DNA of 64,000 bases from Flavobacteriaceae bacterium (GCA_029238215.1 JAQWGN010000010.1:62001-126000); one strand, 5' to 3'; positions 37,235-47,390 are shown, counted from the stretch's first letter. Translations and numbers: made by a program. The notes: generated by a model not told the origin, from the sequence alone.

Positions 37235-40200
37235 TTAAAAGTTTAGGTTGACTGAAAAACTAAATGTCTTAGTTGACGGATAAGGAAAATTATCTACCTT
37301 GAAGACATTTGTGTCCCCACCAGGTGTGTTAGCGTCACTACCTATTCCATTTGATGCGCGTGAAGTTAAATCTGAACGATTTGATTCAGATTGATGTGAG
37401 ATTTCTGGATCAAAACCTGAATAATCTGTAATTGTTAAAAGGTTTCTTCCAATAACCCCGATTTTAATAAGATCAATGTGCTTTCCTATGATTCCTAAAT
37501 CCTTACTTGAAAGTGTATAATAAAGAGACATTTCTCTTAATTTAACAAAAGAGCCATCTTCAACAAATGCTGAACTTGATAAATTTACATTATATAAACT
37601 TTGATAAAAATTATATGGTAAATTGTTTGTTATGTCTGTATGTCTACCATCTCTATATAACCATTGTTTTGTTTTATTATATATATCTCCACCTTTTTTC
37701 CAGTCAACAAGTGCATAAAAGCTAAAGTTTTTATAAGAAAGATTTGTATTAAATGCCATTCTGAAGTCTGGATTTATGTCTCCTATAATAAAAGATTCAT
37801 TTCCTGAACTATCAACTCGTTTAACAGCACTTTGCCCGGTGGCTTTATCAACTACATATCCAGCACTGTTTATAACATAATCTGATGGGTCTAAACCAGA
37901 AGGTAACTTACTTAAACTTTTTATAAGTTCATTCCCATACATGCTACCAAAATTAACTCCTTGTTCAATCCTAAAGATTGTAGTTTCTTGCGTACCGGGT
38001 CCGGTTAAATATGCAGGCACATCAAGTTTTGAGATTAATTGCTCTGAAGTGTCCCAAATGACTCCTAAATCCCATTTCCAGTCTTTTTTGGTAATAATAT
38101 TTCCATTAAGGCTCGCCTCCCATGTTTCACTTTCAATTTCTCCTGCATTTCGCCATTGTGCTGAATATCCTGTAGATGCTGGTAAGGGGACTCTTAAAAT
38201 TTGATCTTCAGTTGTTGATTTCACATAGTTTAACTCCATAGAAATACGGTCTAAAAAACTCACATTCAATCCTAATTCAATTTCAGTAGTCTCTGCAGGT
38301 CTTAAATCATTATTTCCTAAAGTAGCTTTTGAAGGAGATCCATCGGTTAACGTAAATGTTTCAAACCTCATTTCATACGTAGGTCTTATTCCCGCTGTTC
38401 CAATTGAACCTCTTACTTTTAATTCTTGAATTCCAGGGATTTCTAAGTCTTCTGAAATTCGATAAGCTGCACTTGCTCTATAATAGTCAGCGTCCCTGTT
38501 ATTTGGTCCAAATAATGAAGAACTTTCAATTCTATAGACTCCACTAAATATGTATTTACTGTCATAATCAAAATCTGCAATTGCAAAATAACTGTCAGCT
38601 AATATACTTTCCGATTTAGATGAAACAGATGGTTCATTTGAAATGTTATCTAAAGATCTGATTCCAGAAACTGCCAAATTATAACCTTCTGCATTATTGT
38701 ACTCGTTGTTATAGCGTTCATGTAAAAAGCTAAGACGTAAATTCAAGTTTAATTTTGAATCTTCTTCAAAAAAGTTTCTAAAAAGCATATTAAACCGAGC
38801 GTTTTGAGAACGCCCTCTAAATGTTGATCGCTGAATAAATCCTGCATTTTGAGCATTTCCATCAGGATCATCAGATAAATAACCTTTTGGGATATAATTT
38901 TCAAAAGAATTATCTTCATAATCAAATGAATAAGACCCATTAAGGCGTAACCACGGAAATGTATTATGTGATAAATCTACACTTCCAAGAATTCTATTTC
39001 TATCATCTGTCCTTGAGTTGTTTGCAAGTGTATACAAAGGATTTCTTATGTTAGGATCAAATGTGTTACTATCCCAATTATAAGCCGACCCATCTTCCTC
39101 ATTAGTGGCATTCCAATCATATATAGGCTCTGTTATGAGTGTGGTAAATAGAATCCCAACAGTTGAGCCCGAATTGATATTAGAGTCTCTATCTGATCGG
39201 CTGTAAAAGAAAGATGATTTTAGATTAAAATCCGTAAAAAAAGTGTTATCTAAATTCATTCTAAAATTGTCTCTAGAGTAAGAATCTACTAAATTGAAAA
39301 TTCCCTCGTCTTCAAGGTGTTGATATGAAAATAAAAACTTTGATTCTGTAGAGCCACCTTGAAGCGAAGCATGATGTGTACTAAACAACCCACTTTTAAA
39401 AATGACATCTTGATAATCATAAAGTTCTGAAATAGGGTAAGGATTATCACTTACGCCGTCTACATCAACCTCTCTAGACCCACTGCTTAAATCAAAATTG
39501 TCACCTGCAGTATTTAGTTTAAATCGATGTGTCGTAGCTAAATCATACTTGGAAGAAATTTGTTTAAACCCATATTCCGAGCGGTAACTGAAACGTAGGT
39601 TTCCTTTATCATTATCGGATAAAATCACTTTGCCTCTTTTGGTAAAGATTTCAATAACACCATTTGAAGCTCGTGAGCCATATATTGATGCACCTGCAGC
39701 GCCTTTTACAACTTCAATTCGTTCTACGTCCTCTGTATTAATATCTGCTAACCCACCTTCAAGTATAATTCCATCCAGAATGACTAAAGGTTGTTGACCA
39801 GTTGACAAAGAGTTTGCTGCTCTAAGTTGAATCGAAACATCACTTCCAGGTTGACCTCCACTTGGTGAAATCTTAACACCAGAAATTTTCCCTTGTAGTG
39901 CAGAAGTTACTGTTGATGCAGGTACATTTTCTAATAACTCATCTTTTACTTGTCCAACAGAAAAACTCAACTCTTTTATTGATTTTCCAGTAGCACTTCC
40001 TATGACTACCACCTCATCCAATTTATTATCTAGATTCAGTTGGACATCATGCGTGGCTGCATTTACCACAACACTTTGCGTGGCATAACCTACATAGCTG
40101 AATTCTAGGGTTTCGCCTTGGCTTGCGTTAATTTGGTACTTCCCATCAAAGTCTGATGAAACACCGCGCGTGGTACCCTGTACAAGTACAGTAGCTCCAG

Positions 40201-40309
40201 GCAGTGGTTGGTTGTTTTCGTCGGTTACGGTACCCGATACGGTTTGTGACCATGCCGTTGTACTCATGAGTGCTAGAAGAAGCACACCTATATGTCGTAT
40301 ATAGTTCAT
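37235..40309 (-). CDS. SusC/RagA family TonB-linked outer membrane transporter (module 2)
   Basis: A 1024-aa transporter; the start chosen is ATG 40309 (MNYIRHIG), which gives a clean signal peptide ending near AWSQ. It has the carboxypeptidase-regulatory-like domain (VSGTVTDENNQPLPGATVLV), a plug domain with VSIQLRAANSL, LVILDGIILEGG and SIYGSRASNGVIEIFTK, and a barrel ending FSVNLNF. The plug has SIQLRAANS where module 1 has TVRIRGIGS, so the two pumps belong to different SusC subgroups rather than being recent copies. It is the first gene of module 2. Confidence 0.93.
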   Translation of the reverse strand: MNYIRHIGVLLLALMSTTAWSQTVSGTVTDENNQPLPGATVLVQGTTRGVSSDFDGKYQINASQGETLEFSYVGYATQSVVVNAATHDVQLNLDNKLDEVVVIGSATGKSIKELSFSVGQVKDELLENVPASTVTSALQGKISGVKISPSGGQPGSDVSIQLRAANSLSTGQQPLVILDGIILEGGLADINTEDVERIEVVKGAAGASIYGSRASNGVIEIFTKRGKVILSDNDKGNLRFSYRSEYGFKQISSKYDLATTHRFKLNTAGDNFDLSSGSREVDVDGVSDNPYPISELYDYQDVIFKSGLFSTHHASLQGGSTESKFLFSYQHLEDEGIFNLVDSYSRDNFRMNLDNTFFTDFNLKSSFFYSRSDRDSNINSGSTVGILFTTLITEPIYDWNATNEEDGSAYNWDSNTFDPNIRNPLYTLANNSRTDDRNRILGSVDLSHNTFPWLRLNGSYSFDYEDNSFENYIPKGYLSDDPDGNAQNAGFIQRSTFRGRSQNARFNMLFRNFFEEDSKLNLNLRLSFLHERYNNEYNNAEGYNLAVSGIRSLDNISNEPSVSSKSESILADSYFAIADFDYDSKYIFSGVYRIESSSLFGPNNRDADYYRASAAYRISEDLEIPGIQELKVRGSIGTAGIRPTYEMRFETFTLTDGSPSKATLGNNDLRPAETTEIELGLNVSFLDRISMELNYVKSTTEDQILRVPLPASTGYSAQWRNAGEIESETWEASLNGNIITKKDWKWDLGVIWDTSEQLISKLDVPAYLTGPGTQETTIFRIEQGVNFGSMYGNELIKSLSKLPSGLDPSDYVINSAGYVVDKATGQSAVKRVDSSGNESFIIGDINPDFRMAFNTNLSYKNFSFYALVDWKKGGDIYNKTKQWLYRDGRHTDITNNLPYNFYQSLYNVNLSSSAFVEDGSFVKLREMSLYYTLSSKDLGIIGKHIDLIKIGVIGRNLLTITDYSGFDPEISHQSESNRSDLTSRASNGIGSDANTPGGDTNVFKVDNFPYPSTKTFSFSVNLNF

Positions 40310-40504
40310 ATGATTTGGATTTTGGTTTATGTTACACAAGTTGCTAAGCACTTTTTAAAACACAAAGCCAAAAGGCGTGTATTGGCAAGTTTTTAAGCGA
40401 GTTGCAGGCTTTTTTTGTGAATTATGTAATAAAATTATTCACTAAAATTATATCCCCTTTTTTTTGTTAATGAAACGTTAATGGGGCGTAGCATGGAGGA
40501 GGCT
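40310..40504. other. 195-bp intergenic region between menE and module 2 susC
   Basis: This gap must contain the module 2 promoter and the end of the men transcript. A 6-bp inverted repeat pairs 40417-40422 (GTGAAT) with 40437-40442 (ATTCAC); on the minus strand it is followed by As, so it is not a terminator and could be an operator. A TGGCTTTG at 40373-40380 (minus strand) is one mismatch from the -7 consensus, but its possible -33 TTG is only 15 nt away. Neither assignment is firm. Confidence 0.35.
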
Positions 40505-41572
40505 TTACAGGCCTAAATTTGCGAGTAGCTTTTTATGTGTTGCCTTTCGGTCTAGTTTAGCTGTTGCGGTATACACAAATGCGTCCAAGCAAATCACATC
40601 TTTTGGAATATGGTGCTTATCTGCTCCCAATACCGATTGTGCCATTGCTAGCAACGCATCTGTTTGGGTTTTTGGTGCTTGGGCTACCAATACCATTTGC
40701 TCCCCAAGAGTTTCATCAGGAAGACTTGTAAAAAAGAAGGGGATTGAGAGTACAGCGCCTAAGGTTTCTTCAAGCTGCTCAGGAATTATTTTCTTTCCTC
40801 CCGAATTAATAACCCAATCCTTGCGCCCCAATAAATAAAACGAATGTTCGTCTACCAGCTTTACCACATCCTGTGTTGTTATCGTTGAAGGAGATGCGTA
40901 AGGAACGTTTAAAACCAAGCAGTTATCTGAGCCTGTTGCAATATCAATTCCTGGCATCGCCCGAAAGGCAACAGCAGGGTAAGTAATAGGACGTGTGGCC
41001 ACATGCGTAAGGGTTTCAGTCATGCCATAGGTTTCTATGCAGTTGGAATGCGTGGCAGCAAGTGCCTTTTGGAGTTTGGTGTTTATAGGTGCCCCTCCAA
41101 TAAGGATTGTTTTAAAGCGTTTTAATTGCGCCAAATTTTGCTGGGCTTGTAGCGGAATCAATGCAACGAAATCGTATGATTTTCCGTTTAATTCGAATGT
41201 GGTCTTAGGGGTTATAACATCTAAATGCAATCCAAGAGTCATGGCTCGAACCAGCATCATTTTACCAGCAATATAGCGTATGGGCAAACATAGTAAGGCC
41301 GTGTTTCCAGCACGGAGTTCAAAAAAAGTTCCTGTTCGTTGTGCCGATTCATTCATAGAAGCCTTCGGAACATCCAATTGTTTTGCAGTGCCTGTAGAAC
41401 CCGAGGTTTGGAGGGATACGTTAGTATCATCAGATAACCATTCCAGAATGAATATGCCTAATGCATGGGTTTCCGCATCGTCATCATTTACCCAAACTTG
41501 CGCTGCTGCGCCAAGGGTTTTGGCATCATGAGATGTTCCATTGAGTCGAAATTCAGGATGGAGACGTTGCAT
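40505..41572 (-). CDS. menE: o-Succinylbenzoate-CoA ligase (MenE)
   Basis: An AMP-forming acyl-CoA ligase of 355 aa that activates o-succinylbenzoate in menaquinone synthesis. The start is set at ATG 41572 (MQRLHPEF), 2 bp after the menC stop; an earlier start at 41593 would overlap menC. It has the ATP-binding loop TSGSTGTAK, the adenylate-forming motif ETYGMTETLTHVA, the hinge GRKDWVINSGGKKI and a C-terminal lysine region TAKLDRKATHK. It is shorter than many MenE proteins (about 450-500 aa), as in other Bacteroidota. Last gene of the men operon. Confidence 0.9.
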   Translation of the reverse strand: MQRLHPEFRLNGTSHDAKTLGAAAQVWVNDDDAETHALGIFILEWLSDDTNVSLQTSGSTGTAKQLDVPKASMNESAQRTGTFFELRAGNTALLCLPIRYIAGKMMLVRAMTLGLHLDVITPKTTFELNGKSYDFVALIPLQAQQNLAQLKRFKTILIGGAPINTKLQKALAATHSNCIETYGMTETLTHVATRPITYPAVAFRAMPGIDIATGSDNCLVLNVPYASPSTITTQDVVKLVDEHSFYLLGRKDWVINSGGKKIIPEQLEETLGAVLSIPFFFTSLPDETLGEQMVLVAQAPKTQTDALLAMAQSVLGADKHHIPKDVICLDAFVYTATAKLDRKATHKKLLANLGL

Positions 41573-41574
41573 GG

Positions 41575-42606
41575 CTAAAAGGGATATTCCCAATTTAAAG
41601 TGTTGTCATAACGAAGTACGCCTTGTTCTACAACCAAAGGACTATTGATGTTGTTTGTAAACAAGCCTCCCGTACCCAATCCTTGAGGCGTGGAGGTGTT
41701 TAGCGTGGCGCACCACTGTGCGATGGCATTTAAACCAATATTGCTTTCAAGGGCACTGGTAACCCACCAGCCAATATTGCGTTCTTCTGCCAAACGAATC
41801 CAAGACTCAGAAGCAGCAAAGCCACCGAGCAGACTCGGTTTTAAAATAATAAACTGTGTCTTTATCGTGTCTAGCAACGCTGCCTTTGCTTTCAGTGATT
41901 TCACCCCAATAAGTTCTTCGTCTAGGGCAATAGGAATTGGCGTAGTGGCACAAAGCTTTGCATGGGCTGATTGTTGTCCTGCAGCAATAGGCTGTTCTAT
42001 AGAATGAATGTCAAAAGCTGCTAATGTTTGTAGTTTTGATAGCGCCTCATCGGGAGCAAAAGCGCCATTGGCATCTACGCGGATTGTAAGCTTTTCTGCA
42101 GGGTATCGTGCACGGATATCAGCGAGTAACGTACACTCTTTATCAAAGTCTAGAGCACCAATTTTAAGCTTGATACAATCAAATCCAGCTTCTATTTTTT
42201 TAAAGACTTGTTCGCGCATAAAATCGAAAGTACCCATCCAAACCAGTCCATTAATAGGAATGGGTTCTTTTCCAGTTGAAAAGTTTGACGGGAACAACAA
42301 AAACGGAGTTTTAGAATCCAACGATCTGAGTGCCATTTCAACCCCCATTCGAATGGATGGGAAATCTTCACAGAGCGCCATGGTGTCTTTTTCTTGGGTT
42401 AATGCAGTGCAAACGGCAGTCAATCGATCTTCGTATTCAGGAACATCGTCAATGCTTAACCCACGAAGTAAACCGCACTCACCAATACCAACGTGTGTTC
42501 CTTTTCGCAATTCAATAAAATAACTTTCTTTTTGCCGCAATACCCCGCGTGACGTTCCACTCGGACGTTTAAAATTCAATACATGTTTTTTAAAACGGGC
42601 TTCCAT
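41575..42606 (-). CDS. menC: o-Succinylbenzoate synthase (MenC)
   Basis: An enolase-superfamily dehydratase of 343 aa that forms o-succinylbenzoate from SHCHC. Active-site signatures are present: the Lys pair in CIKLKIG, metal ligands in RVDANGAF, SIEQPI and LDEELIG, and the second catalytic lysine in FIILKPSLLGG. The gene shares one base with the menA stop (TAATG) and precedes menE by 2 bp. Confidence 0.95.
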   Translation of the reverse strand: MEARFKKHVLNFKRPSGTSRGVLRQKESYFIELRKGTHVGIGECGLLRGLSIDDVPEYEDRLTAVCTALTQEKDTMALCEDFPSIRMGVEMALRSLDSKTPFLLFPSNFSTGKEPIPINGLVWMGTFDFMREQVFKKIEAGFDCIKLKIGALDFDKECTLLADIRARYPAEKLTIRVDANGAFAPDEALSKLQTLAAFDIHSIEQPIAAGQQSAHAKLCATTPIPIALDEELIGVKSLKAKAALLDTIKTQFIILKPSLLGGFAASESWIRLAEERNIGWWVTSALESNIGLNAIAQWCATLNTSTPQGLGTGGLFTNNINSPLVVEQGVLRYDNTLNWEYPF

Positions 42607-43520
42607 TACTGCATCAATTGAGTTACAAACAACAAGACACTCAATACAAAAGTAGCAAGGGCCAAAGGTTTTAATTGGGTGTCAAACAAAGTAAAATCTG
42701 TTGTATTCAGGGTTTTTCGCAGTTGGATTGCTGCTGGAAGAACGATTAAAATTGGAAGCAATTGGACGTTGCTTTGTGCCATATCTGAAAGCCCCAGTGT
42801 TAGAGCAAGAACACTTAAAAAAAGCAAGATGGCATGATAGCGTTTGGCTTTTACTAGCCCTAGAATAGCTGCAATCGTTTTTTTGCCCACTGCGGTGTCA
42901 TTTTCCATATCTCGCATGTTGTTTAGGTTAAGCACACCAACACTCAAGCCTCCAACTGCAAGGGCAAACCAAAGGCTTGTGAGGGATAATGTTTTTGTTT
43001 GTAAAAAATAACTACCTAAAACTGCCAAAAGCCCGAAGAATAGCAATACAAACAAATCCCCCAAAGCACGATACCCATAGGCTCTATTACCCGCAGTGTA
43101 TCGGTAAGCCGCCCATATGGATGCAAGCGCAAGCAATAGAAATATGGCACTAGGGATTAATTGATCCATCCCAAAAGCAGTACCTATCGTTACAGCAGCC
43201 AGTAGCAGCCCTATAATTCCTGTAAGCACAATGCCGCGAAATAACGCAGCAGCAGAGAGTAAGTTTTGTTGCAATACCCGTTTTGGTCCAATACGATCGT
43301 CATTATCTGTTCCCTTAATGCCGTCGCCGTAATCGTTGGCAAAATTTGAAAGGATTTGAAAGCAAACAGCCGTTAGTAACGTACCAGAAAAAACAATCCA
43401 TGAAAATCCAGCACGATCTAGCGCTAATGCATTGCCTGTTAAAATTCCAGCCACAGAAAGTGGCAGGGTGCGTAAACGCGCCGCTTGAATCCAAACACGA
43501 AACAGGCTGGTTTTGTTCAC
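42606..43520 (-). CDS. menA: 1,4-Dihydroxy-2-naphthoate polyprenyltransferase (MenA)
   Basis: An inner-membrane UbiA-family prenyltransferase of 304 aa that attaches the isoprenoid tail to DHNA, giving demethylmenaquinone. Both Asp-rich motifs are intact: NFANDYGDGIKGTDND near residues 61-76 and NNMRDMENDTAVGKKT near 200-215. About eight or nine membrane helices are visible. It abuts menB upstream and overlaps menC by one base. The methylase completing menaquinone (MenG/UbiE) is not in the window. Confidence 0.95.
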   Translation of the reverse strand: MNKTSLFRVWIQAARLRTLPLSVAGILTGNALALDRAGFSWIVFSGTLLTAVCFQILSNFANDYGDGIKGTDNDDRIGPKRVLQQNLLSAAALFRGIVLTGIIGLLLAAVTIGTAFGMDQLIPSAIFLLLALASIWAAYRYTAGNRAYGYRALGDLFVLLFFGLLAVLGSYFLQTKTLSLTSLWFALAVGGLSVGVLNLNNMRDMENDTAVGKKTIAAILGLVKAKRYHAILLFLSVLALTLGLSDMAQSNVQLLPILIVLPAAIQLRKTLNTTDFTLFDTQLKPLALATFVLSVLLFVTQLMQ

Positions 43521-44336
43521 TTATGGAAACTTTGGATATTGCTTGAAGTTAGGAGCTCGTTTTTCTAAAAATGCATTTTTACCTTCTTGGGCTTCATCCA
43601 TAAGGTAATACATCAATGTAGCATCGCCTGCAAGCTGCATCAACCCATGCTGCCCGTCTAGTTCGGCATTCATACAACGCTTTATCATGCGCAAGGCAAG
43701 TGGACTGCGTTGTTGCATAATTTGGCACCATTCTACTACGGTGTCTTCTAAGTTTTCTAACCGGACTACCTTATTAACCATTCCCATATCTAAGGCTTCT
43801 TGAGCGGAGTATTGCTGGCATAAGAACCAAATCTCTCGTGCTTTTTTCTGTCCTACATGCCTTGCTAAATACGATGATCCAAATCCGCCATCAAAGCTTC
43901 CCACTTTGGGTCCTGTTTGTCCAAAAATGGCATTCTCACTCGCAATGGTTAGGTCGCAAACCACGTGAAGTACGTGTCCGCCCCCAATGGCATAGCCATT
44001 GACCATAGCAATTACCGGCTTAGGGATTTCACGAATTTTTTTGTGTAAATCCAAGACGTTGAGTCGTGGTACACCATCTTCTCCAATATAACCGCCTACC
44101 CCTTTAACATTTTGATCACCACCGCTACAAAAAGCCTTCTCACCTGCACCAGTAAAAACGATAACATCAATATCATCACGTTCACGACAAACATCCATGG
44201 CCTCCAGCATTTGGTTATTGGTTTCGGGTCTAAAAGCATTGTAAACTGCCTCACGATTAATCGTTATTTTGGCAATGCCTTCGTAAAACTCAAAGCGTAT
44301 GTCGCTGTATTCTTTTATTGTTTCCCAGTTTCTCAT
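43521..44336 (-). CDS. menB: 1,4-Dihydroxy-2-naphthoyl-CoA synthase (MenB)
   Basis: A crotonase-fold enzyme of 271 aa that cyclises succinylbenzoyl-CoA into DHNA-CoA. Family signatures include [15 protein letters not shown] near the N-terminus, [15 protein letters not shown] near 73-87, and [16 protein letters not shown] and [20 protein letters not shown] at the active site. The start overlaps the menD stop by 4 bp (ATGA). Confidence 0.96.
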   Translation of the reverse strand: MRNWETIKEYSDIRFEFYEGIAKITINREAVYNAFRPETNNQMLEAMDVCRERDDIDVIVFTGAGEKAFCSGGDQNVKGVGGYIGEDGVPRLNVLDLHKKIREIPKPVIAMVNGYAIGGGHVLHVVCDLTIASENAIFGQTGPKVGSFDGGFGSSYLARHVGQKKAREIWFLCQQYSAQEALDMGMVNKVVRLENLEDTVVEWCQIMQQRSPLALRMIKRCMNAELDGQHGLMQLAGDATLMYYLMDEAQEGKNAFLEKRAPNFKQYPKFP

Positions 44337-46108
44337 GATTCTTTGTTTGGTTTATTTGCCATGGCTCCAAAATAATTTAATAAAACAGTATCGTTATTTT
44401 TTCGCGGTGTGCAAATTTCTAAAATTTTTGCGGTATTTGAACGCTTAAAAAAAGACATTAATGTGCGTTGAAGCCCCCATGCTGTTTTTACACGTTTGTA
44501 TTGAAGCCCAAAGCTTTTTGCCAACGCCTTGGCATCACGCTTGTGTGTAGTTTCAAAATAAGTGTCGTATTTATTACTGTCTTTTTCCCCGGGCAGAATT
44601 CTAAAAATCCCTCCCCCTTGGTTGTTTATTATGATAATTCGGGCATTGCTTGGAATGTAATTATGCCATAATCCGTTGATATCATAGAAAAAACTTAAAT
44701 CTCCAGTAATCAAAACTGTTTGCTTGGGATTGATTTGTGCAGCTCCCATTGCCGTTGCTGTACTGCCGTCTATCCCTGCTGTGCCACGGTTGCTGTATAT
44801 TTCGGTGCCCTTGGGTAAATCGAATAACTGTATATAGCGAATGGGAGAGCTGTTGGCTACTTGAAGGTGGGTATTTGGGGGTAGTGCGCTTGTAACGCGT
44901 TTAAACACGGCCAAATCAGAAAAAGGAATAGTATTCAGGTATGCTTTTCCTTTATCCAAATAGGTGTGGTATTGTTTTAAAACTTTTTCTTGATAGGTGC
45001 TCGTAGTTTTTGCAAGCTTAATTACAGCTTCTAATCCTAAATTTGCAGGGGCTTCAATGTGCTGCGATAAATAATAAAAGGTGTCGTTAGCTCTAGTAGT
45101 ATCAATATGAAAATGTTTTGCAGCGGGATGTTTCCGTAAATAGAATTTAATTTTTTTTGAAACAATCATCCCCCCAATCGTAATTAACAAATCGGGTTTT
45201 AAATCGGCTTCCTTGTTGTTTTGCTCCAATTCCAATGGAGCCATCAAACAGTCTATAGCATCAATGGCTTTTGGATGTGTGAAATTGGAGGTTTTTTCAG
45301 TGAGCACTACAACACTAGGATCTTCAAGAAGCTGGTAAATGGCCTTATTAAGTTCAGAATTAGGGCTAGACACACCAATCAATATCATTTTACGAGATGC
45401 TTGTTTCCATGCAGTAATTAAAGCAGTTGTATCTACATCAAACATCTCTTTTTTAACACGAGTGGCTTTGGGTAATAAAAGTGGCTTTGAAGTCATTTCG
45501 TACAAAGGTTCCTCTATGGGAATATTTAAATGTACGGGTCCCTTACAAGTACAAGCGAGTAAAAGGATGCGTTGAAGTTCTGCAATATTGTGTTTTTGAT
45601 GTTTTTCTTGTAATGCCAGAACGTCCTCCTTGGACGGATTTGAGTCAAAATAAGTTTGTTTGTTGCTTGCCAACAGCCTATTGGTGGCGTGTGCTACATC
45701 AGGTTTTAGAACGGCAGCATCCAATAAATGAGGTCCAAAGACGCCTTCTTGCTGGATCGTTTGTCCATCGCCAATATCCACGCGGTGCGGCATGCGGTCA
45801 GCCGATAAGATTACAAGCGGTATTTCGCTGTAATAGGCCTCTGCTACGGCTGGGTAATAATTTAAAAGTGCAGATCCTGAAGTACATACCAATGCAACAG
45901 GATGTTTTTGTTGTTGTGCAATGCCTAGTGCAAAAAATGCAGCAGCACGTTCATCAACTATACTGTATGTGTTGAAAAAGGGATTTTCGACAAATCCATT
46001 GGTTAAAGGAGCGTTTCGTGAACCAGGGGAAATAACAACATGTTTAATGCTAAACTGTGCACAGTAAAATACAACAGCTTGAGGCAGCGGAATTTTGGTG
46101 TGACGCAT
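44333..46108 (-). CDS. menD: SEPHCHC synthase (MenD)
   Basis: A thiamine-diphosphate enzyme (591 aa from the chosen start) that joins 2-oxoglutarate to isochorismate, the first committed step of menaquinone synthesis. It shows [13 protein letters not shown] near the N-terminus, [17 protein letters not shown], and the TPP-binding [16 protein letters not shown] and [14 protein letters not shown]. Start: ATG 46108 (MRHTKIPL) matches the usual MenD N-terminus and leaves a short leader after the -7 element; ATG 46135 is possible. The next gene, menB, overlaps by 4 bp. Confidence 0.94.
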   Translation of the reverse strand: MRHTKIPLPQAVVFYCAQFSIKHVVISPGSRNAPLTNGFVENPFFNTYSIVDERAAAFFALGIAQQQKHPVALVCTSGSALLNYYPAVAEAYYSEIPLVILSADRMPHRVDIGDGQTIQQEGVFGPHLLDAAVLKPDVAHATNRLLASNKQTYFDSNPSKEDVLALQEKHQKHNIAELQRILLLACTCKGPVHLNIPIEEPLYEMTSKPLLLPKATRVKKEMFDVDTTALITAWKQASRKMILIGVSSPNSELNKAIYQLLEDPSVVVLTEKTSNFTHPKAIDAIDCLMAPLELEQNNKEADLKPDLLITIGGMIVSKKIKFYLRKHPAAKHFHIDTTRANDTFYYLSQHIEAPANLGLEAVIKLAKTTSTYQEKVLKQYHTYLDKGKAYLNTIPFSDLAVFKRVTSALPPNTHLQVANSSPIRYIQLFDLPKGTEIYSNRGTAGIDGSTATAMGAAQINPKQTVLITGDLSFFYDINGLWHNYIPSNARIIIINNQGGGIFRILPGEKDSNKYDTYFETTHKRDAKALAKSFGLQYKRVKTAWGLQRTLMSFFKRSNTAKILEICTPRKNNDTVLLNYFGAMANKPNKES

Positions 46109-46142
46109 TTGTGTTGAGGTGTCCTCGGCATTCATAGCATCG

Positions 46143-46150
46143 CAAAGGTA
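46143..46150 (-). promoter_or_regulatory. Promoter -7 element for menD
   Basis: The minus strand reads TACCTTTG, an exact -7 match, 34 nt before the chosen menD ATG and 7 nt before the alternative ATG at 46135. It lies in the short gap after menF, so menD-menB-menA-menC-menE may have their own promoter. No -33 TTG at good spacing. Confidence 0.5.
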
Positions 46151-46184
46151 CAAAAGAGGAAACGAGTGTACTAGTGCTTGGCGT

Positions 46185-47231
46185 TTACAAAACGTTTAAG
46201 AGTGTTTCTGTTTTTCGTTGGCTTTCATGCCACTCTTTATCTACATCGCTTTCAGCAGTAATTCCTCCTCCAACATAGAGTGTTAAATTGCTGCCTTCTA
46301 CTTGGGCACAACGCAAATTGACAAATAGCTTTAGGGTATTGCTGCCAATAGGCCCCATAAACCCTGTGTAGTAGCTTCGCTCGTGTGTTTCGTTTTCGTC
46401 TATAAAAGCAATGCTTTTTTCAACAGGAACTCCAGCAACTGCAGGAGTGGGGTGGAGGATTTTTGTTATTTGCAAAGGGGTAAACGACTCAAGGGGAAAC
46501 TCAAAATGCGTACATAAGTGTAAAAGATTTCCAGCGCGCTTATTTTGAACTTCGGATTTGTAAACTTTTGACTTGGGTAACAAGGTTTGCAATCTGTTTT
46601 GAATAAAATCAGACACGAGCAACTGTTCTGAGCGTTCTTTAGAGCTCCAGTTTGGAGCGGCGTTTTCCTGGAAAGGAAGCGTACCGGCTAAAGCCATGGT
46701 CTTGCATGTGCCTTGATGAATGTTCAAGAGTGTTTCGGGAGTAGCTCCTATCCAATTGCCCGTTTCTTGATGCGACCAATAATACACCATAGCATTGGGG
46801 TATGTGTGAACTAGCCGAACAAAACTTTCCGCAATCGCTTCATAAGATTGTGCGCCCTGTTTTCTAGATACAACTACTTTTTGAAGGGGTGTTTCCGCAA
46901 TCGCTTTTTTTGCTTGGATCACAAGTTTGGTGTAGGTTACTTTATCCTGTTTGCTCGTAGCACTCCTTGCTGGTGTAAGCCTTACTCGTTGTGGCGGAAT
47001 ATCGAAACACTCACTTTTTTTGCCTCCAATATATATATGATCACTCACGTGATTAAATGGTGCAAAAACAAAACCTTCTTCGTTAAGCGTTTTGGTATAC
47101 GTTGTTTCAGGGGTCTTTTGTTGTAGTACAATTAGCTCATTGCCTTTAGGAAGCCGATACACTACAAAAGGAAGTTTTTCCTCTTGAAGAAATCGGAAAC
47201 ACGCAAAAAAATCGTTTTTATGGTTATGCAT
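46185..47231 (-). CDS. menF: Isochorismate synthase (MenF-type chorismate-binding enzyme)
   Basis: A 348-aa chorismate-binding enzyme that should convert chorismate to isochorismate for MenD. Signatures are LQKVVVSRKQ near 117-126, MALAGTLPFQ near 180-189, the substrate-binding THFEFPLESF region, and the C-terminal VGGGITAESDVDKEWHESQ near 318-336. Position just before menD supports MenF over the related PabB/TrpE enzymes. It is divergent from the ribosomal cluster with a 226-bp gap. Confidence 0.9.
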   Translation of the reverse strand: MHNHKNDFFACFRFLQEEKLPFVVYRLPKGNELIVLQQKTPETTYTKTLNEEGFVFAPFNHVSDHIYIGGKKSECFDIPPQRVRLTPARSATSKQDKVTYTKLVIQAKKAIAETPLQKVVVSRKQGAQSYEAIAESFVRLVHTYPNAMVYYWSHQETGNWIGATPETLLNIHQGTCKTMALAGTLPFQENAAPNWSSKERSEQLLVSDFIQNRLQTLLPKSKVYKSEVQNKRAGNLLHLCTHFEFPLESFTPLQITKILHPTPAVAGVPVEKSIAFIDENETHERSYYTGFMGPIGSNTLKLFVNLRCAQVEGSNLTLYVGGGITAESDVDKEWHESQRKTETLLNVL

Positions 47232-47390
47232 AATATACTACTGGTTGTGTCAAATTGTACCAAAAGACTTCCGCGAAATTACGTTGTGCAAACGGATTTC
47301 CATAACAGCTATTGTCAAGAATTTGAACAACGCTGTGTCCCATCATACGTTATCTTGCTAAAATCTTGAAGAAAAAATACCAGTCTATGT

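Noticed and set aside
35652-40309. Module 2 susC-susD as a transferred island
   Set aside because: The region looks somewhat more AT-rich than its neighbours, but no integrase, repeat, tRNA or insertion sequence borders it, and I could not measure composition.
40417-40442. Inverted repeat GTGAAT/ATTCAC as a terminator of the men operon
   Set aside because: On the minus strand it is followed by As, not Us; it might be an operator but there is no further support.
42008-42523. 171-aa plus-strand open frame antisense to menC
   Set aside because: menC has all its catalytic motifs on the minus strand; the plus frame has no recognisable domain or start context.
45481-45975. 164-aa plus-strand open frame antisense to menD
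   Set aside because: A shadow of menD; it lacks any motif, and the menD frame is well conserved.
47184-47369. 61-aa plus-strand open frame between menF and rpsL
   Set aside because: It overlaps the menF start on the other strand, has no family pattern and ends before the rpsL promoter.
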